Source: an uncultured Granulosicoccus sp. (GTDB taxonomy: Bacteria > Pseudomonadota > Gammaproteobacteria > Granulosicoccales > Granulosicoccaceae). From it: a stretch of DNA of 64,000 bases. The position numbers and the translations under genes are program-made. Where the stretch lies: positions 186,001 through 250,000 of the forward strand of contig CANLXI010000005.1 in assembly GCA_947495035.1 (NCBI GenBank). Direction: 5' to 3'. Below the pieces are notes generated by a model, which worked only from the letters and a program-made list of their open reading frames with translations, searched no databases and was not told the origin of the DNA. Every line of letters starts with the position of its first letter. Within the stretch, counting starts at the first letter, position 1. Of the stretch, positions 1-9,355 are shown one piece after another.

Positions 1-914
1 ACCGGAAAACCTCCATACGTCGACATTCCAGACTGTGCCGGGTACAGAAAACAGAAAAATGCAGATCGCCGGCTTGAGCCGTGATTCGAAGGTAGCAAAC
101 AGTGCGCCTATTCATGATGCACTAAATCTCATTGACATTCCTTGCCGGAAAATGATTGCGACACCATTGTCTCGCGTTGCACCCCTCCAATCCATTGTCG
201 TGAAATTCATGCTCGATCGCTGCCAGTGCGATTTCCGAGAGTGCATCCACGCTATTTGCTGTGGCTAGAAGCGAGAGGTTTCTGCCACATGATTGTTATT
301 TGCCGAACAGCCTGTAGTGACCTTGCGTTGACGGGATGCGGCTGGGTGAAATGGAATTGATCAGCATGAGGCTTCCCAGCCGTTACAAGCATACGTGTCA
401 TCGTGTCGTGTTGGATATGACCGGTAAAATGCCTGCCTTTTTCTGACCTATTGGTGATGGCACTGTCGATTGACGACTGTTCAGTATCGACTCGTCATGA
501 CCCGATGATTTATTGACAGGGTCATGCATGCACACTCTGATAATACAATTATGGATAATCAAGGCAAGCATGAATATTTGCTAGAGCCTGCTCGCCATCC
601 CGATGGCGAGATTGAGGCTGTCACCCTCTTTATAACCTGTGGCAATGATGTTCCGAACACCTTGTGGGTATGATGAGACAAGGATAGGAAAAACAGCCAA
701 TTCTGATGGAAAATAGCGCACAGAGATCGGGCATTTCAGTCAGTGTTCAGGCTGCACCGCGATCCCTATAGCGTGATCATCAAGTGTGATTCCCTGACCT
801 TCTCCTGGCCTGTCGCAGCGGACCATTCGCCATGAGCCCTATGGCCGGACTCTCGCATTGCAGCTTGCTTGGTCGTTGGCATGAGGAGTACAGGCCAGAA
901 ACGTTGAAATCAGG
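1..914. other. Gene-free left edge
   Basis: No convincing coding region is visible. The short open frames (for example 35-268 and 142-360) have unnatural composition, overlap each other and lack ribosome binding sites. A TTGACA at 513-518 is followed by AT-rich GATAAT at 539-544, but the 20-nt spacing is too long for a good sigma-70 promoter. The last part is probably the upstream control region of the large GGDEF-EAL gene. Confidence 0.5.
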
Positions 915-3900
915 GTGCGTTCCATGAGGCAGTCTCCCCAGGGTGAGGTAGAACGGATCGCCGCACTGGAGAGCCTTGATGTGCTCGACACCTCACCTGA
1001 ACCGGCATTTGATGAACTTGTTCAGGCAGCGGCCTTGCTCTGCGATGTACCTGTCTCCGTTGTTTCCTTGATTGATGCCGATCGTCAATGGTTCAAGGCC
1101 AGTGTAGGGTTGCACGAGATCAGCGAAACCTCACGTGACACTGCGTTCTGCAATCACACGATTCTCGGCGATGGCATTCTCGAGGTGGTCGACGCCACGC
1201 AGGATCCCCGGTTCTCCAACAGTCCATTGGTCACTGGGCAACCTCATATACGCTTCTATGCGGGGGTTCCCCTGACAATGGATGATGGAGCTCGCGTCGG
1301 TACGTTATGCGTGATTGATCACGCACCCCGGCAACTGAGCTCCCGACAGAAACACATTCTGCAGCACCTGTCCAGAGCAGTCGTACTTGCGCTCAACGCC
1401 AGGCGAGCTGCGTATGAGCTTGTCCAGAGTCAAAGTCGATACCAGGCACTGAGTGACTTGTCGCCGCTTGAGGTGTTCTCCACCAACGGTCAGGGTGATT
1501 GCACGTACGTAAACGAGCGTTGGCAGTCGATTTTCGGCATCGAAGAGCAGGATGCTCTGGGAAGCGGATGGTGTGGTGCAATTCACCCTGATGACCGGGA
1601 GGAGATCGTCAATCGATGGCAGGCAAACACGTCCCAAAGGACTTGTTTTGATATGGAGTTTCGACTTCGGCATGACAACGGCGATGTGCTGACTGTACGG
1701 GGGGTTTCACGACCCGTTCTGACGGACAACGGGGAGGTATCAGGCCATATCGGCTCCGTGGAAGATGTCAGTGAACGCGTGCAGGCCCACCGGGCACTGC
1801 AGGATGAGCATCGGCGCCTTGAGGCCGTTATCAAGGGCACCGGGGTCGGGTGCTGGGAGTGGAATCTTCAGACGGACGAAATGCGCGGTGATGCCCGATG
1901 GTGGGAACTGCTGGGAGTGAGCCCGGAAGACACGACATCCTCGACCAGGGAAGTCTGGAAAGAGCGGCGACACCCGGATGACATCGAGCGTATGACGACG
2001 ATGATGAACCGGCATATCGCCGGAGAGTTGGAGGCCTTTGAGTACGAGGCACGCATGTGGCACGGCGATGGGCGTTGGGTGTGGCTTTCTGATCATGGGC
2101 GCATACTCACTCGGACAGCTGCGGGTCAACCGGAATGGATGTTCGGTACGCTTCAGGACATCAGCCATCGTAAAGAGCAAGAGAGCGCGCTGCTTCAAAA
2201 TGAGAGGCTTTTGAATGAAACCGGAGTTCTGGCCGATGTTGGCGGTTTCGAGTATGACATCGGTTCGGACCAACTTCGATGGTCCGATCAATACTGCCTT
2301 CTTCATGGCATGCGTCCGGGCTATCAGCCGAATCTGCACGAGGCGCTCAGTTTCTATCTTCCCGAAGGTCGCCCCACGATTCAGGCAGCAATCGATGATG
2401 CCATTGATACCGGACAGGGTTGGGATCTGGAACTGCGTGTCGTCAGGAGCATGGGTGAAACGATCTGGGTCAGGGTTGTCGGGCACGTTGAACATTGCGA
2501 CGGCAAGCCTGTCCGTTTGCTTGGTGCAATGCAGAGCATTACCGATCATGTGCAGCAACGTCATCACCTGGCCGAGGCGCATGAGCGGATTGCCATTGCG
2601 ACCGACAGTGGTGAGATCGGTGTATGGGAGTGGCATATTGATGAAGGCAGGATTAGGTGGTCGGAGCGCATGTTTGCGCTCCATGGTCTGTCAGCTGAGC
2701 AGGGTGATATGCCCTATGACGTGTGGATTGATCATGTATATACAAAGGACAGGGAGTATGTTGCGAGAACAATACAAGGGGTGATCGAGGGGGAGGGCGA
2801 TCTGGATATCGAGTTCCGCATTCGTTGGGCAGACCAGTATATTCACCACCTGCGTGTTGCTGCCCATGTGGTGCGTGATGAGAATAACCAGGCGATACGA
2901 CTGTTGGGAGTCGGCTGGGATATCACGACCTTGCGCAAGCTGAATAGCACGCTGAGCGCACAGGCCGAATCGTTACGAGTGACGTTGCAAACCATCGGAG
3001 AGGCGGTAATCACGACCGACGCGATGGGGTTGGTGACATGGCAAAACCCCGTCGCCGAACAACTTACGGGATGGCTCTCGCAGGATGCCATTGGTCAGCC
3101 CTTGAGTCATGTCTTGCCACTCATCGATGAAAACACGCGGGAAATGGCCGTCAGTCCGATATCCACTTGCCTGGAGTTTGGCAACATCGTCGGACTGACC
3201 CGTCGCACGGTGCTGATCTCTCGTAATGGGCATGAGTACGGTATCGAGAACTCCGCCTCGCCCATTCTTGACCAGCAAGGTTCGATTCTGGGCGCAATGA
3301 TTGTTTTTCACGATGTTACCGAACAACGTCGCATGGCGGCCGAGATGAAATACCTTGCCTCGCATGATGCGCTCACCGGCCTTTTGAATCGTACGGAATT
3401 TGAAACACGCCTGGGGCGTTTGATGAACCATGAAGGCGACGGTGACAGTGAGCATTCACTGCTCTTTTTGAACCTCGATCGATTCAAGCTGATCAACGAT
3501 GCAGGGGGGCACGTGGCCGGAGATCAACTTCTGGTCAAAATAGCAAACCTGCTTTGCAGCATGCTGCGCCCTGGCGACACGCTGGCGCGTCTCGGTGGTG
3601 ATGAGTTTGGAATCATCCTCGAACACCGTCGGGGTGATCAGGCAAGCCGAATAGCGCAACAGATCTGCTACCAGGTGGATGCGTACCGCTTTGTGTTCAA
3701 CGATCAGCCATTTCGAATCGGGAGTAGTATTGGACTGGTACCGTTGGACAGGCGTTGGTCTGATACCTCATCAGCGATTCAAGCGGCAGATACCGCCTGC
3801 CATGCGGCAAAGGAGGCGGGGAAAAACCGTGTGCATATCTGGTTTGATAGCGATGAGGACATGCAATTGCGACAGGAGGATATGCAATGGGCGAGACGTC

Positions 3901-4715
3901 TGGAGCAGGCATTCGACGAAGATCATTTTGAACTCCATGCTCAGCACATCAAGCCGCTGACGCACGTAGGGCAAGGAATTCATGCCGAAATACTGATTCG
4001 CTTGAGAACCCCTGACGGGATTGTGATCCCGCCAGAGCTGTTTATGCCTGCGGCTGAGCGCTTTAACCTCGTGACGAGAATGGATCGTCGGGTTCTGGCA
4101 CAGGCGCTCTCAACCCTGAGAAGCTTTCTTGATCACACTGCAGTCGAGCTGTTCTGCGTGAACCTCTCCGGGCAATCAGTGGGGGATCCGGAGTTTCATC
4201 AGGACGCACTGGCATTGTTGAAATCGTCAGGACGTCGTATATGTCAACGTTTGTGCCTTGAAATCACTGAAACTGCGGCGGTCAAGAATATGGCGAAGGC
4301 CGCAACGTTCATTGAACAGGTACGAGCGCTGGGCGTGCGAGTAGCACTCGATGATTTTGGTGCTGGTGCCTCCTCATTCGGATACCTGAAATCGTTACCA
4401 GTTGATTTTCTCAAAATTGATGGGCAATTCATTCAAAACATGATGAGCGACCCTTTGGATGATATTGCAGTAAAGTGCTTCATCGATGTGGCTAGAGTCA
4501 TGGGGCTGAAAACCATTGCGGAATACGTGAGCAGTCCGGAAATCTTGCAGTGTGTACGGGCGATGGGTATTGACTATGCGCAAGGGTTTCTGATTCACGA
4601 GCCCGAGTCGGTAGGCAATCTTCCAGGAGGGGGAGTCGGAGAGGAGCGTGTCGGCGGCAGGGCAAGCTCAGATGAATACCACGGACAAGTGCTCGATCAA
4701 ACTGATGTTCATTGA
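915..4715 (+). CDS. GAF-PAS-GGDEF-EAL cyclic-di-GMP signalling protein
   Basis: A 1266-residue multidomain sensor likely to make and/or degrade c-di-GMP. Visible in order are an N-terminal GAF domain (about 15-160), four or five PAS/PAC repeats (about 170-800), a GGDEF domain (HDALTGLLNR near 815, intact RLGGDEF near 893) and an EAL domain (about 995-1240). The EAL signature reads AEILIRL. NLSGQS, EITET, DDFGAG, LKIDGQF and AEYV supply the other expected metal and catalytic residues. No transmembrane segment is obvious, so it is probably cytoplasmic with several small-molecule or redox inputs. The start is GTG at 915; an ATG at 924 in the same frame is an alternative. It lies 188 bp upstream of a hybrid histidine kinase on the same strand, so the two may share a signalling circuit. 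Whether cyclase, phosphodiesterase or both are active cannot be read from sequence alone. Confidence 0.93.
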   Translation: MRSMRQSPQGEVERIAALESLDVLDTSPEPAFDELVQAAALLCDVPVSVVSLIDADRQWFKASVGLHEISETSRDTAFCNHTILGDGILEVVDATQDPRFSNSPLVTGQPHIRFYAGVPLTMDDGARVGTLCVIDHAPRQLSSRQKHILQHLSRAVVLALNARRAAYELVQSQSRYQALSDLSPLEVFSTNGQGDCTYVNERWQSIFGIEEQDALGSGWCGAIHPDDREEIVNRWQANTSQRTCFDMEFRLRHDNGDVLTVRGVSRPVLTDNGEVSGHIGSVEDVSERVQAHRALQDEHRRLEAVIKGTGVGCWEWNLQTDEMRGDARWWELLGVSPEDTTSSTREVWKERRHPDDIERMTTMMNRHIAGELEAFEYEARMWHGDGRWVWLSDHGRILTRTAAGQPEWMFGTLQDISHRKEQESALLQNERLLNETGVLADVGGFEYDIGSDQLRWSDQYCLLHGMRPGYQPNLHEALSFYLPEGRPTIQAAIDDAIDTGQGWDLELRVVRSMGETIWVRVVGHVEHCDGKPVRLLGAMQSITDHVQQRHHLAEAHERIAIATDSGEIGVWEWHIDEGRIRWSERMFALHGLSAEQGDMPYDVWIDHVYTKDREYVARTIQGVIEGEGDLDIEFRIRWADQYIHHLRVAAHVVRDENNQAIRLLGVGWDITTLRKLNSTLSAQAESLRVTLQTIGEAVITTDAMGLVTWQNPVAEQLTGWLSQDAIGQPLSHVLPLIDENTREMAVSPISTCLEFGNIVGLTRRTVLISRNGHEYGIENSASPILDQQGSILGAMIVFHDVTEQRRMAAEMKYLASHDALTGLLNRTEFETRLGRLMNHEGDGDSEHSLLFLNLDRFKLINDAGGHVAGDQLLVKIANLLCSMLRPGDTLARLGGDEFGIILEHRRGDQASRIAQQICYQVDAYRFVFNDQPFRIGSSIGLVPLDRRWSDTSSAIQAADTACHAAKEAGKNRVHIWFDSDEDMQLRQEDMQWARRLEQAFDEDHFELHAQHIKPLTHVGQGIHAEILIRLRTPDGIVIPPELFMPAAERFNLVTRMDRRVLAQALSTLRSFLDHTAVELFCVNLSGQSVGDPEFHQDALALLKSSGRRICQRLCLEITETAAVKNMAKAATFIEQVRALGVRVALDDFGAGASSFGYLKSLPVDFLKIDGQFIQNMMSDPLDDIAVKCFIDVARVMGLKTIAEYVSSPEILQCVRAMGIDYAQGFLIHEPESVGNLPGGGVGEERVGGRASSDEYHGQVLDQTDVH

Positions 4716-4903
4716 TTCGCCGGCGTTTTCACCATGGAATAGGATGCTGGCACTCTGGATCTGATGGACCGATCAGGTGGTTCACCGGAGTCATTTTATC
4801 GACATCTCGCACGTTTCCGGTGGGCTACAGCTATAGTAGGGGCGACCCAACCATGCCGCTTGAAGCAGATCCTTGACATGACTGTTGTTGATGGAGTGCT
4901 CCC

Positions 4904-5503
4904 GTGAATCTGTCATCGCCCCCCAATGAGGGTCGCTATCTGGAAAAAACGGCATCCACGAGGTCTGCACTTCTCGAGCAGCTTCTCACCGCCAGCACAG
5001 TTATCAGCGTGCCCATTCTGGGAATTGTCCTGTACTCGGGGTTCCATGAGGGCCATAGCGCTATTATCCTGATACAAGGCATTGCCTTGTGCACGATCGT
5101 TCTACTGTCACGCGTGACACATTCCATCTCTCTTCAACACCGTGCCGTTGCCGTTCTAGGCCTGTTCAGCCTGGCTGCTGTATCAGATGTCTTTCGCGCA
5201 GGGCTTGAATCACCGACATTTGTCTTCCTCGCCGTCATTCCGGTTATGGTCAGTGCCATTGAAGGCATACGCACCGCGCTTGCAATGCTTGTCGCCTGTG
5301 TTGCGGTTCTCATGGCAGCAGCCTGGTTCACGATTGACAACGAAGCCGTTCTGCAAGCGGGTATCACTGGATACAGGTTCAAGCGCATTCCTCTGGGGAG
5401 ATCAGATTTTCAGTGTGGCGGCCGCCTCAGGAGTCGGAATCCTTGTCGTCGGTTTGCTCCATCGCCATTACCTGGCTGCTATTACCATGCTGAACGAGCG
5501 TAA
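4904..5503 (+). CDS. N-terminal membrane fragment of frameshifted sensor kinase
   Basis: The first about 160 codons encode a hydrophobic sensor region with roughly four membrane segments, spanning the HSAIILIQGIALCTIVLL, AVAVLGLFSLAAV, FVFLAVIPVMV and ALAMLVACVAVLMAAAW regions. The GTG start at 4904 has a GGAG seven bases upstream. After the GGGG run at 5395-5398 this frame turns into arginine- and proline-rich nonsense and stops at 5503. The sensible protein continues in the frame of the downstream kinase. I therefore read this as the 5' part of a single gene spanning 4904-7049, broken by a one-base insertion or a sequencing error. The last 35 or so codons here are not natural protein. Confidence 0.75.
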   Translation: MNLSSPPNEGRYLEKTASTRSALLEQLLTASTVISVPILGIVLYSGFHEGHSAIILIQGIALCTIVLLSRVTHSISLQHRAVAVLGLFSLAAVSDVFRAGLESPTFVFLAVIPVMVSAIEGIRTALAMLVACVAVLMAAAWFTIDNEAVLQAGITGYRFKRIPLGRSDFQCGGRLRSRNPCRRFAPSPLPGCYYHAERA

Positions 5504-7049
5504 TGAGGAACTGAGCCGATCGCAATGGCATTACGCCGAATCGGCGAACCTGGCCAAACTGGGATACGCCATGATGAATATGGACACGGGCAAACTTGTG
5601 GAATGCGACACCAGCTATGCCGATATGCATGGACGCACAGTGGCTGGTCTCATGGCCCTGGATACAATCAAGGAGATAGTCGAGGAGCTGATTCACGAGA
5701 ATGATCGGGAAGCCGCGATGAAGGTCAGGCAACGCCTGTTGTCGAAGGAGTCTGTGGTCTGTGAGCTCCGATACTCCATGCCAGGCGGTGAAACTCGGTA
5801 TCTGCGTAAAGCGTTCTCCGAAGCGAGCCTGTCCGGATCGTTCAATGGAGAGTATCTAGTCATTTGCCAGGATGTTACAGAGACTCGGCTCGCACAAAAC
5901 AAGTTGTTTCAGGTTCAGAAAATGGATGCAATCGGCAATCTGACCGGTGGCATCGCCCACGACTTCAATAATCTGCTGGCCGTGGTTCTCGGCAATCTTG
6001 AATTACTGGATGAGAAGATCAGTGACACCGATCAGAAGACATTGATTCACGCCAGCATTCGGTCGGTGCTGAGCGGGTCTGAATTGACTCGCAATATGCT
6101 GAGCTTTGCGCAGCGCGCACCGCTGGCGCCGACGTTGATTGATCTGAACAATCTTACCCGTCATTTGAGTACCTGGATAGGACGCACACTCCCGTCACAA
6201 ATCGAAGTGGAAACCTCTTTGCTGGCAGGTCTTTGGGTAACGGAATTGGACGCAAGCTCGGCTGAGAGTGTACTGCTGAATCTGATTCTCAACGCACGGG
6301 AGGCGATGCCGGCAGGTGGAAAACTCACGATAGAGACATGCAATGTACGCATCGATGAAGATTACCTCGGGCAGCTTGATGAGAATATCCCTCCCGGGCG
6401 CTATGTGTTGCTGGCTGTGAGTGACACGGGCATAGGGATTCCCCGTGAAAACCTGGAACAGATTTTCGAACCCTTTTACAGCACCAAGAAGGCGGATGTC
6501 GGCTCGGGGCTTGGACTCCCGATGTTGATGGGCTTCATGAAGCAATCAGGTGGCTTGGTTCGCGTCTATTCGGAAGTCGGTGTTGGAACCACGATCAAAC
6601 TCTATTTTGTTGCTGCCAAGGACCAGGCGATCAAGAAGTCACCGAAATTGCCCAGTGCCGTAAAGTCCCCCGGTGAGGCGAGTGCGAGAATTCTACTCGT
6701 TGAAAACCACCCTGATGTTCTAGCCGTCTTCTATCAAATTCTGGTTGCAGCCGGCTATGATGTCATCACATCGATATCCGGGGATGATGCGTTCAGCCAG
6801 TTCGATCAGATGCCAACGATTGATCTGCTCCTGACCGACATTGTCATGCCCGGTGAATTGCTGGGAACCACATTGGCCAAAAAAATCAGGATCAAGAGGC
6901 CAGGCCTGCCCGTCGTGTACATGTCTGGGTACGCCAAGGAGGCCACTGTTCATGGCAGTGGACTACAGCCACATGACATTCGCCTGATGAAGCCCATCGG
7001 GCGTGAAGATTTGCTTCATGCACTCGAGAAAGCTTTGGCTGCAAAGTAG
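5187..7049 (+). CDS. Hybrid sensor histidine kinase, catalytic part (PAS-HisKA-HATPase-REC)
   Basis: The frame is biologically meaningful only from about 5396 onward. It opens with a last membrane helix (SGVGILVVGLLHRHYL) and a short coiled segment, then a PAS domain (about 5530-5900). Next come a HisKA domain with the phospho-acceptor histidine in GGIAHDFNNLLA near 5957, and a HATPase with N box LILNAREAM, G1 DTGIGI and G2 GSGLGLP. It ends with a receiver domain (LLLTDIVMPG aspartate, lysine in LMKP). The domain order matches non-orthodox kinases that phosphorylate an attached REC. The codons from 5187 to 5395 are out-of-frame shadow of the upstream membrane segment. The full gene is best described as 4904-7049. 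If the frameshift is real, the kinase lacks its membrane sensor or is inactive. No separate response regulator follows. Confidence 0.85.
   Translation: MSFAQGLNHRHLSSSPSFRLWSVPLKAYAPRLQCLSPVLRFSWQQPGSRLTTKPFCKRVSLDTGSSAFLWGDQIFSVAAASGVGILVVGLLHRHYLAAITMLNERNEELSRSQWHYAESANLAKLGYAMMNMDTGKLVECDTSYADMHGRTVAGLMALDTIKEIVEELIHENDREAAMKVRQRLLSKESVVCELRYSMPGGETRYLRKAFSEASLSGSFNGEYLVICQDVTETRLAQNKLFQVQKMDAIGNLTGGIAHDFNNLLAVVLGNLELLDEKISDTDQKTLIHASIRSVLSGSELTRNMLSFAQRAPLAPTLIDLNNLTRHLSTWIGRTLPSQIEVETSLLAGLWVTELDASSAESVLLNLILNAREAMPAGGKLTIETCNVRIDEDYLGQLDENIPPGRYVLLAVSDTGIGIPRENLEQIFEPFYSTKKADVGSGLGLPMLMGFMKQSGGLVRVYSEVGVGTTIKLYFVAAKDQAIKKSPKLPSAVKSPGEASARILLVENHPDVLAVFYQILVAAGYDVITSISGDDAFSQFDQMPTIDLLLTDIVMPGELLGTTLAKKIRIKRPGLPVVYMSGYAKEATVHGSGLQPHDIRLMKPIGREDLLHALEKALAAK
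5395..5398 (+). other. Probable frameshift point (GGGG run) in hybrid kinase gene
   Basis: Reading CTGGGGAGATCAG with one G removed gives Pro-Leu-Gly-Asp-Gln-Ile-Phe. This joins the upstream membrane region directly to the continuing membrane helix and PAS-kinase domains. The run of four Gs is a plausible slip site in replication or sequencing. I see no stimulatory structure that would argue for programmed frameshifting. Confidence 0.7.
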
Positions 7050-7221
7050 CAGAATGCAAAAGACCTCTCACAACTGTCGAAGGAGGATTGACGCGCGAAG
7101 CCAGATGCAATGAGAGCCAATGCATGGCAACCTCCATCAAAAGGGAACAGGTGCGAAAGTGCTGGACCTATTTCGCGAGTACGGCATACTGCTGATCTCG
7201 CTAGCTCAACGGCCATAGCCT

Positions 7222-7794
7222 GTGACAAATCTGCCTCTGAAATGCCGCTGCGGTGAAGTCACCGCGCTTGCCACGAATGTCAGTCCGTCAAGTGGTAATC
7301 GTGTGATCTGTTGCTGCTGTGATTGTCAGGCCTTTGCACGTTTTCTGGGCCGAGAGGACGAGGTGCTGGATGCTTTCGGTGGAACAGAACTCTTCCAGAT
7401 GCCCCAGTCACAACTGACCATTCAGCAAGGGCATGACAAGCTGCAGTCCATGCGATTGACAGAAAAGGGTCTGCTTCGCTGGTACACGAGTTGTTGCAAT
7501 ACGGTGGTCGGCAATACGGTAAATGCAAAGATGCCGTTTGTCGGTGTCATCCACACATTCATCGACGAGGCGGACAGGGACAAGGTGCTTGGTCCTGTCA
7601 AGGCTGTGGTGCAAACGCAATACGCCAAGGGCGCTCCCGATTACCCGAAGCACTCGGCGAAATTTCCGCTTGGTGTCACGTTGCGGCTTGTCGGACAACT
7701 GCTGCTGTGGAAACTGCAGGGCAAGCAGAAGCCCAGCGCGTTCTTCAGCGATGACGGAAGGCCCGTGAGCAAACCTGTCATCGCGTCCGAATAG
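7222..7794 (+). CDS. DUF6151/GFA-like zinc-binding protein
   Basis: A 190-residue cytoplasmic protein with a cysteine pattern typical of the Mss4-like beta-fold shared with glutathione-dependent formaldehyde-activating (GFA) proteins. CRCGEV lies near residue 9, CCCCDCQAF near 31, and TSCCNTVVGNT near 91. The family is thought to bind structural zinc. No enzymatic activity can be claimed for this DUF6151-type branch. The start is GTG at 7222 with no strong ribosome binding site in view. It stands alone between the kinase and a convergent MFS gene. Confidence 0.7.
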   Translation: MTNLPLKCRCGEVTALATNVSPSSGNRVICCCCDCQAFARFLGREDEVLDAFGGTELFQMPQSQLTIQQGHDKLQSMRLTEKGLLRWYTSCCNTVVGNTVNAKMPFVGVIHTFIDEADRDKVLGPVKAVVQTQYAKGAPDYPKHSAKFPLGVTLRLVGQLLLWKLQGKQKPSAFFSDDGRPVSKPVIASE

Positions 7795-7870
7795 CCTGTC
7801 CGCGGTGTATGTCCATATCACTGAATGACGGGGATTGCAGCATTCAATGCAAACGGCTACCTGCAAACCA

Positions 7871-9112
7871 TCAAGCCTGACTGGGTTCTGCTGTTCCCGG
7901 AACTGCCGGGGCAGCGGAATTGCCTGTCAGGCGTCTGGACTTTGGTAGAAAGGCGGTCAGGAATCCGAGCAACAGCAGCAATGAAAAATAGCTGAATACC
8001 TGCTGGATACCGATATGGTCAGCCAGCGCGCCCAGTGCGGCTGCGCCCAACGCTCCTATGCCGAAGGCAAAGCCGAATACGAATCCTGCCACCATGCCCA
8101 CTTTCTGCGGCAACAATTCCTGGGCAAACACCACAATGGCGGAAAACGCCGAAGACAGAATCAGACCAACCAGTATGCTCAGTATCACGGTGGCCGTCAG
8201 GCCCACATGCGGCAGAATCAGCGCAAATGGCAGGGCACCGAGAATCGATACCCAGATGACTTTCAGATGACCCAGGCGATCGCCCACGGGTCCGCCGAAG
8301 AAGGTGCCGACGGCCACGGCACTGAGGAAGATGAACAGACAGGTTTGCGCTTCCCCGATTTCCAGACCGAATTTTTCGATCAGGAAGAAGTTGTAGTAAC
8401 TCTTGAACGTTTCTATGTAGACGAATTTACTCAGCAACAAGGCGCCAATCACCGCGAAGGCGATGATCAGAGTCTCGCGTGGAAATTCCGAACGTATTTT
8501 CGCTACAGGTCCCATCGCCTTGAGCTTGCGTTGGTGGTTGGCGTACCAACGCGCCACCCAGACCAGCATGATGACGCCCAGGGCTGCCAACAGACCGAAC
8601 CACAGGATGCTGGACTGGCCCATGGGTAATACCAGCAACACGACGGCCAGCGGGCCCAATGCGGTGCCTGTATTACCACCAACCTGAAAGGTGGATTGGG
8701 CAAAACCCAGTTTGCCGCCCGATGCCATGCGGGACACACGAGACGCCTCCGGGTGAAACAGGGCCGAGCCCATGCCCAGGACAGCTGCAGCTGCGAGTAA
8801 CAGAGTGAATGAACTGGCAGTGGCGAGAAGTAGAACACCCGCTGCCACGATGACCAGTGAAACGGCCAATGTCAGCGGTTTTGGCCGCATGTCACCGTAC
8901 AGTCCCATGACAGGCTGCAGGACGCAAGCTGTGATCTGCTGCGCCAGCGTAATCAGACCGAGCTGCAGATAGGTCAGATCGAAATTGTCCTTGAACAGCG
9001 GGTACAGGGCTGGAACCAGAAACTGGATCAGGTCGTTGATCAGGTGGGCGCCGGCGACCACGAGAATGATGGAATACGAGGTCGTGGTTTTCGTGTCTGA
9101 GAATCCGTTCAT
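7871..9112 (-). CDS. MFS efflux transporter, fosmidomycin-resistance (Fsr) type
   Basis: A 413-residue inner-membrane protein with about 12 hydrophobic helices. The N-terminal stretch AGAHLINDLIQFLVPALYPLFK, then LQLGLITLAQQ and LGMGSALFHPEASR, are the pattern of the Fsr subfamily of major-facilitator drug exporters. The ATG at 9112 was chosen because the protein then begins directly before helix 1. It has GGAG eight bases upstream and avoids a 23-residue unstructured extension from 9181. It is probably a proton-driven exporter of a small toxic compound, with unknown substrate. It is transcribed alone; a candidate promoter lies about 100 bp upstream. Confidence 0.85.
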   Translation of the reverse strand: MNGFSDTKTTTSYSIILVVAGAHLINDLIQFLVPALYPLFKDNFDLTYLQLGLITLAQQITACVLQPVMGLYGDMRPKPLTLAVSLVIVAAGVLLLATASSFTLLLAAAAVLGMGSALFHPEASRVSRMASGGKLGFAQSTFQVGGNTGTALGPLAVVLLVLPMGQSSILWFGLLAALGVIMLVWVARWYANHQRKLKAMGPVAKIRSEFPRETLIIAFAVIGALLLSKFVYIETFKSYYNFFLIEKFGLEIGEAQTCLFIFLSAVAVGTFFGGPVGDRLGHLKVIWVSILGALPFALILPHVGLTATVILSILVGLILSSAFSAIVVFAQELLPQKVGMVAGFVFGFAFGIGALGAAALGALADHIGIQQVFSYFSLLLLLGFLTAFLPKSRRLTGNSAAPAVPGTAEPSQA

Positions 9113-9212
9113 CGTCAATGCTCCGGAGTGTTGGGAGTTCGGTGCGACATCAACCGAGGATGCAATACCCGGAGGGCGCAATTATCGCTGCGTCCGGGAA
9201 AGGCGACCGACA

Positions 9213-9240
9213 AGCATACGCTTTATAGATGAACTATCAA
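9213..9240 (-). promoter_or_regulatory. Candidate sigma-70 promoter of the MFS gene
   Basis: On the minus strand TTGATA (9240-9235) is followed after 16 bases by TATGCT (9218-9213), leaving a leader of roughly 95 bases before the ATG at 9112. The match to consensus is five of six and four of six. This is a pattern call only. Confidence 0.35.
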
Positions 9241-9355
9241 GCCGAAAATGCGAATTTCGGAGAAGATAACTGATGTGAGCAGAGGCGCGATTGACTGGCT
9301 GCCATCAGCAAGCGCGGCCACGGTCGCAACGCGAACCATCGATCTACGGCAGCTG

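Noticed and set aside
513-550. Sigma-70 promoter at the left edge (TTGACA with GATAAT)
   Set aside because: The spacing is 20 bases and no gene follows within about 350 bases.
5395-5398. Programmed ribosomal frameshift
   Set aside because: There is no slippery heptamer, internal Shine-Dalgarno or downstream structure that I can see. A single-base indel or sequencing error is simpler.
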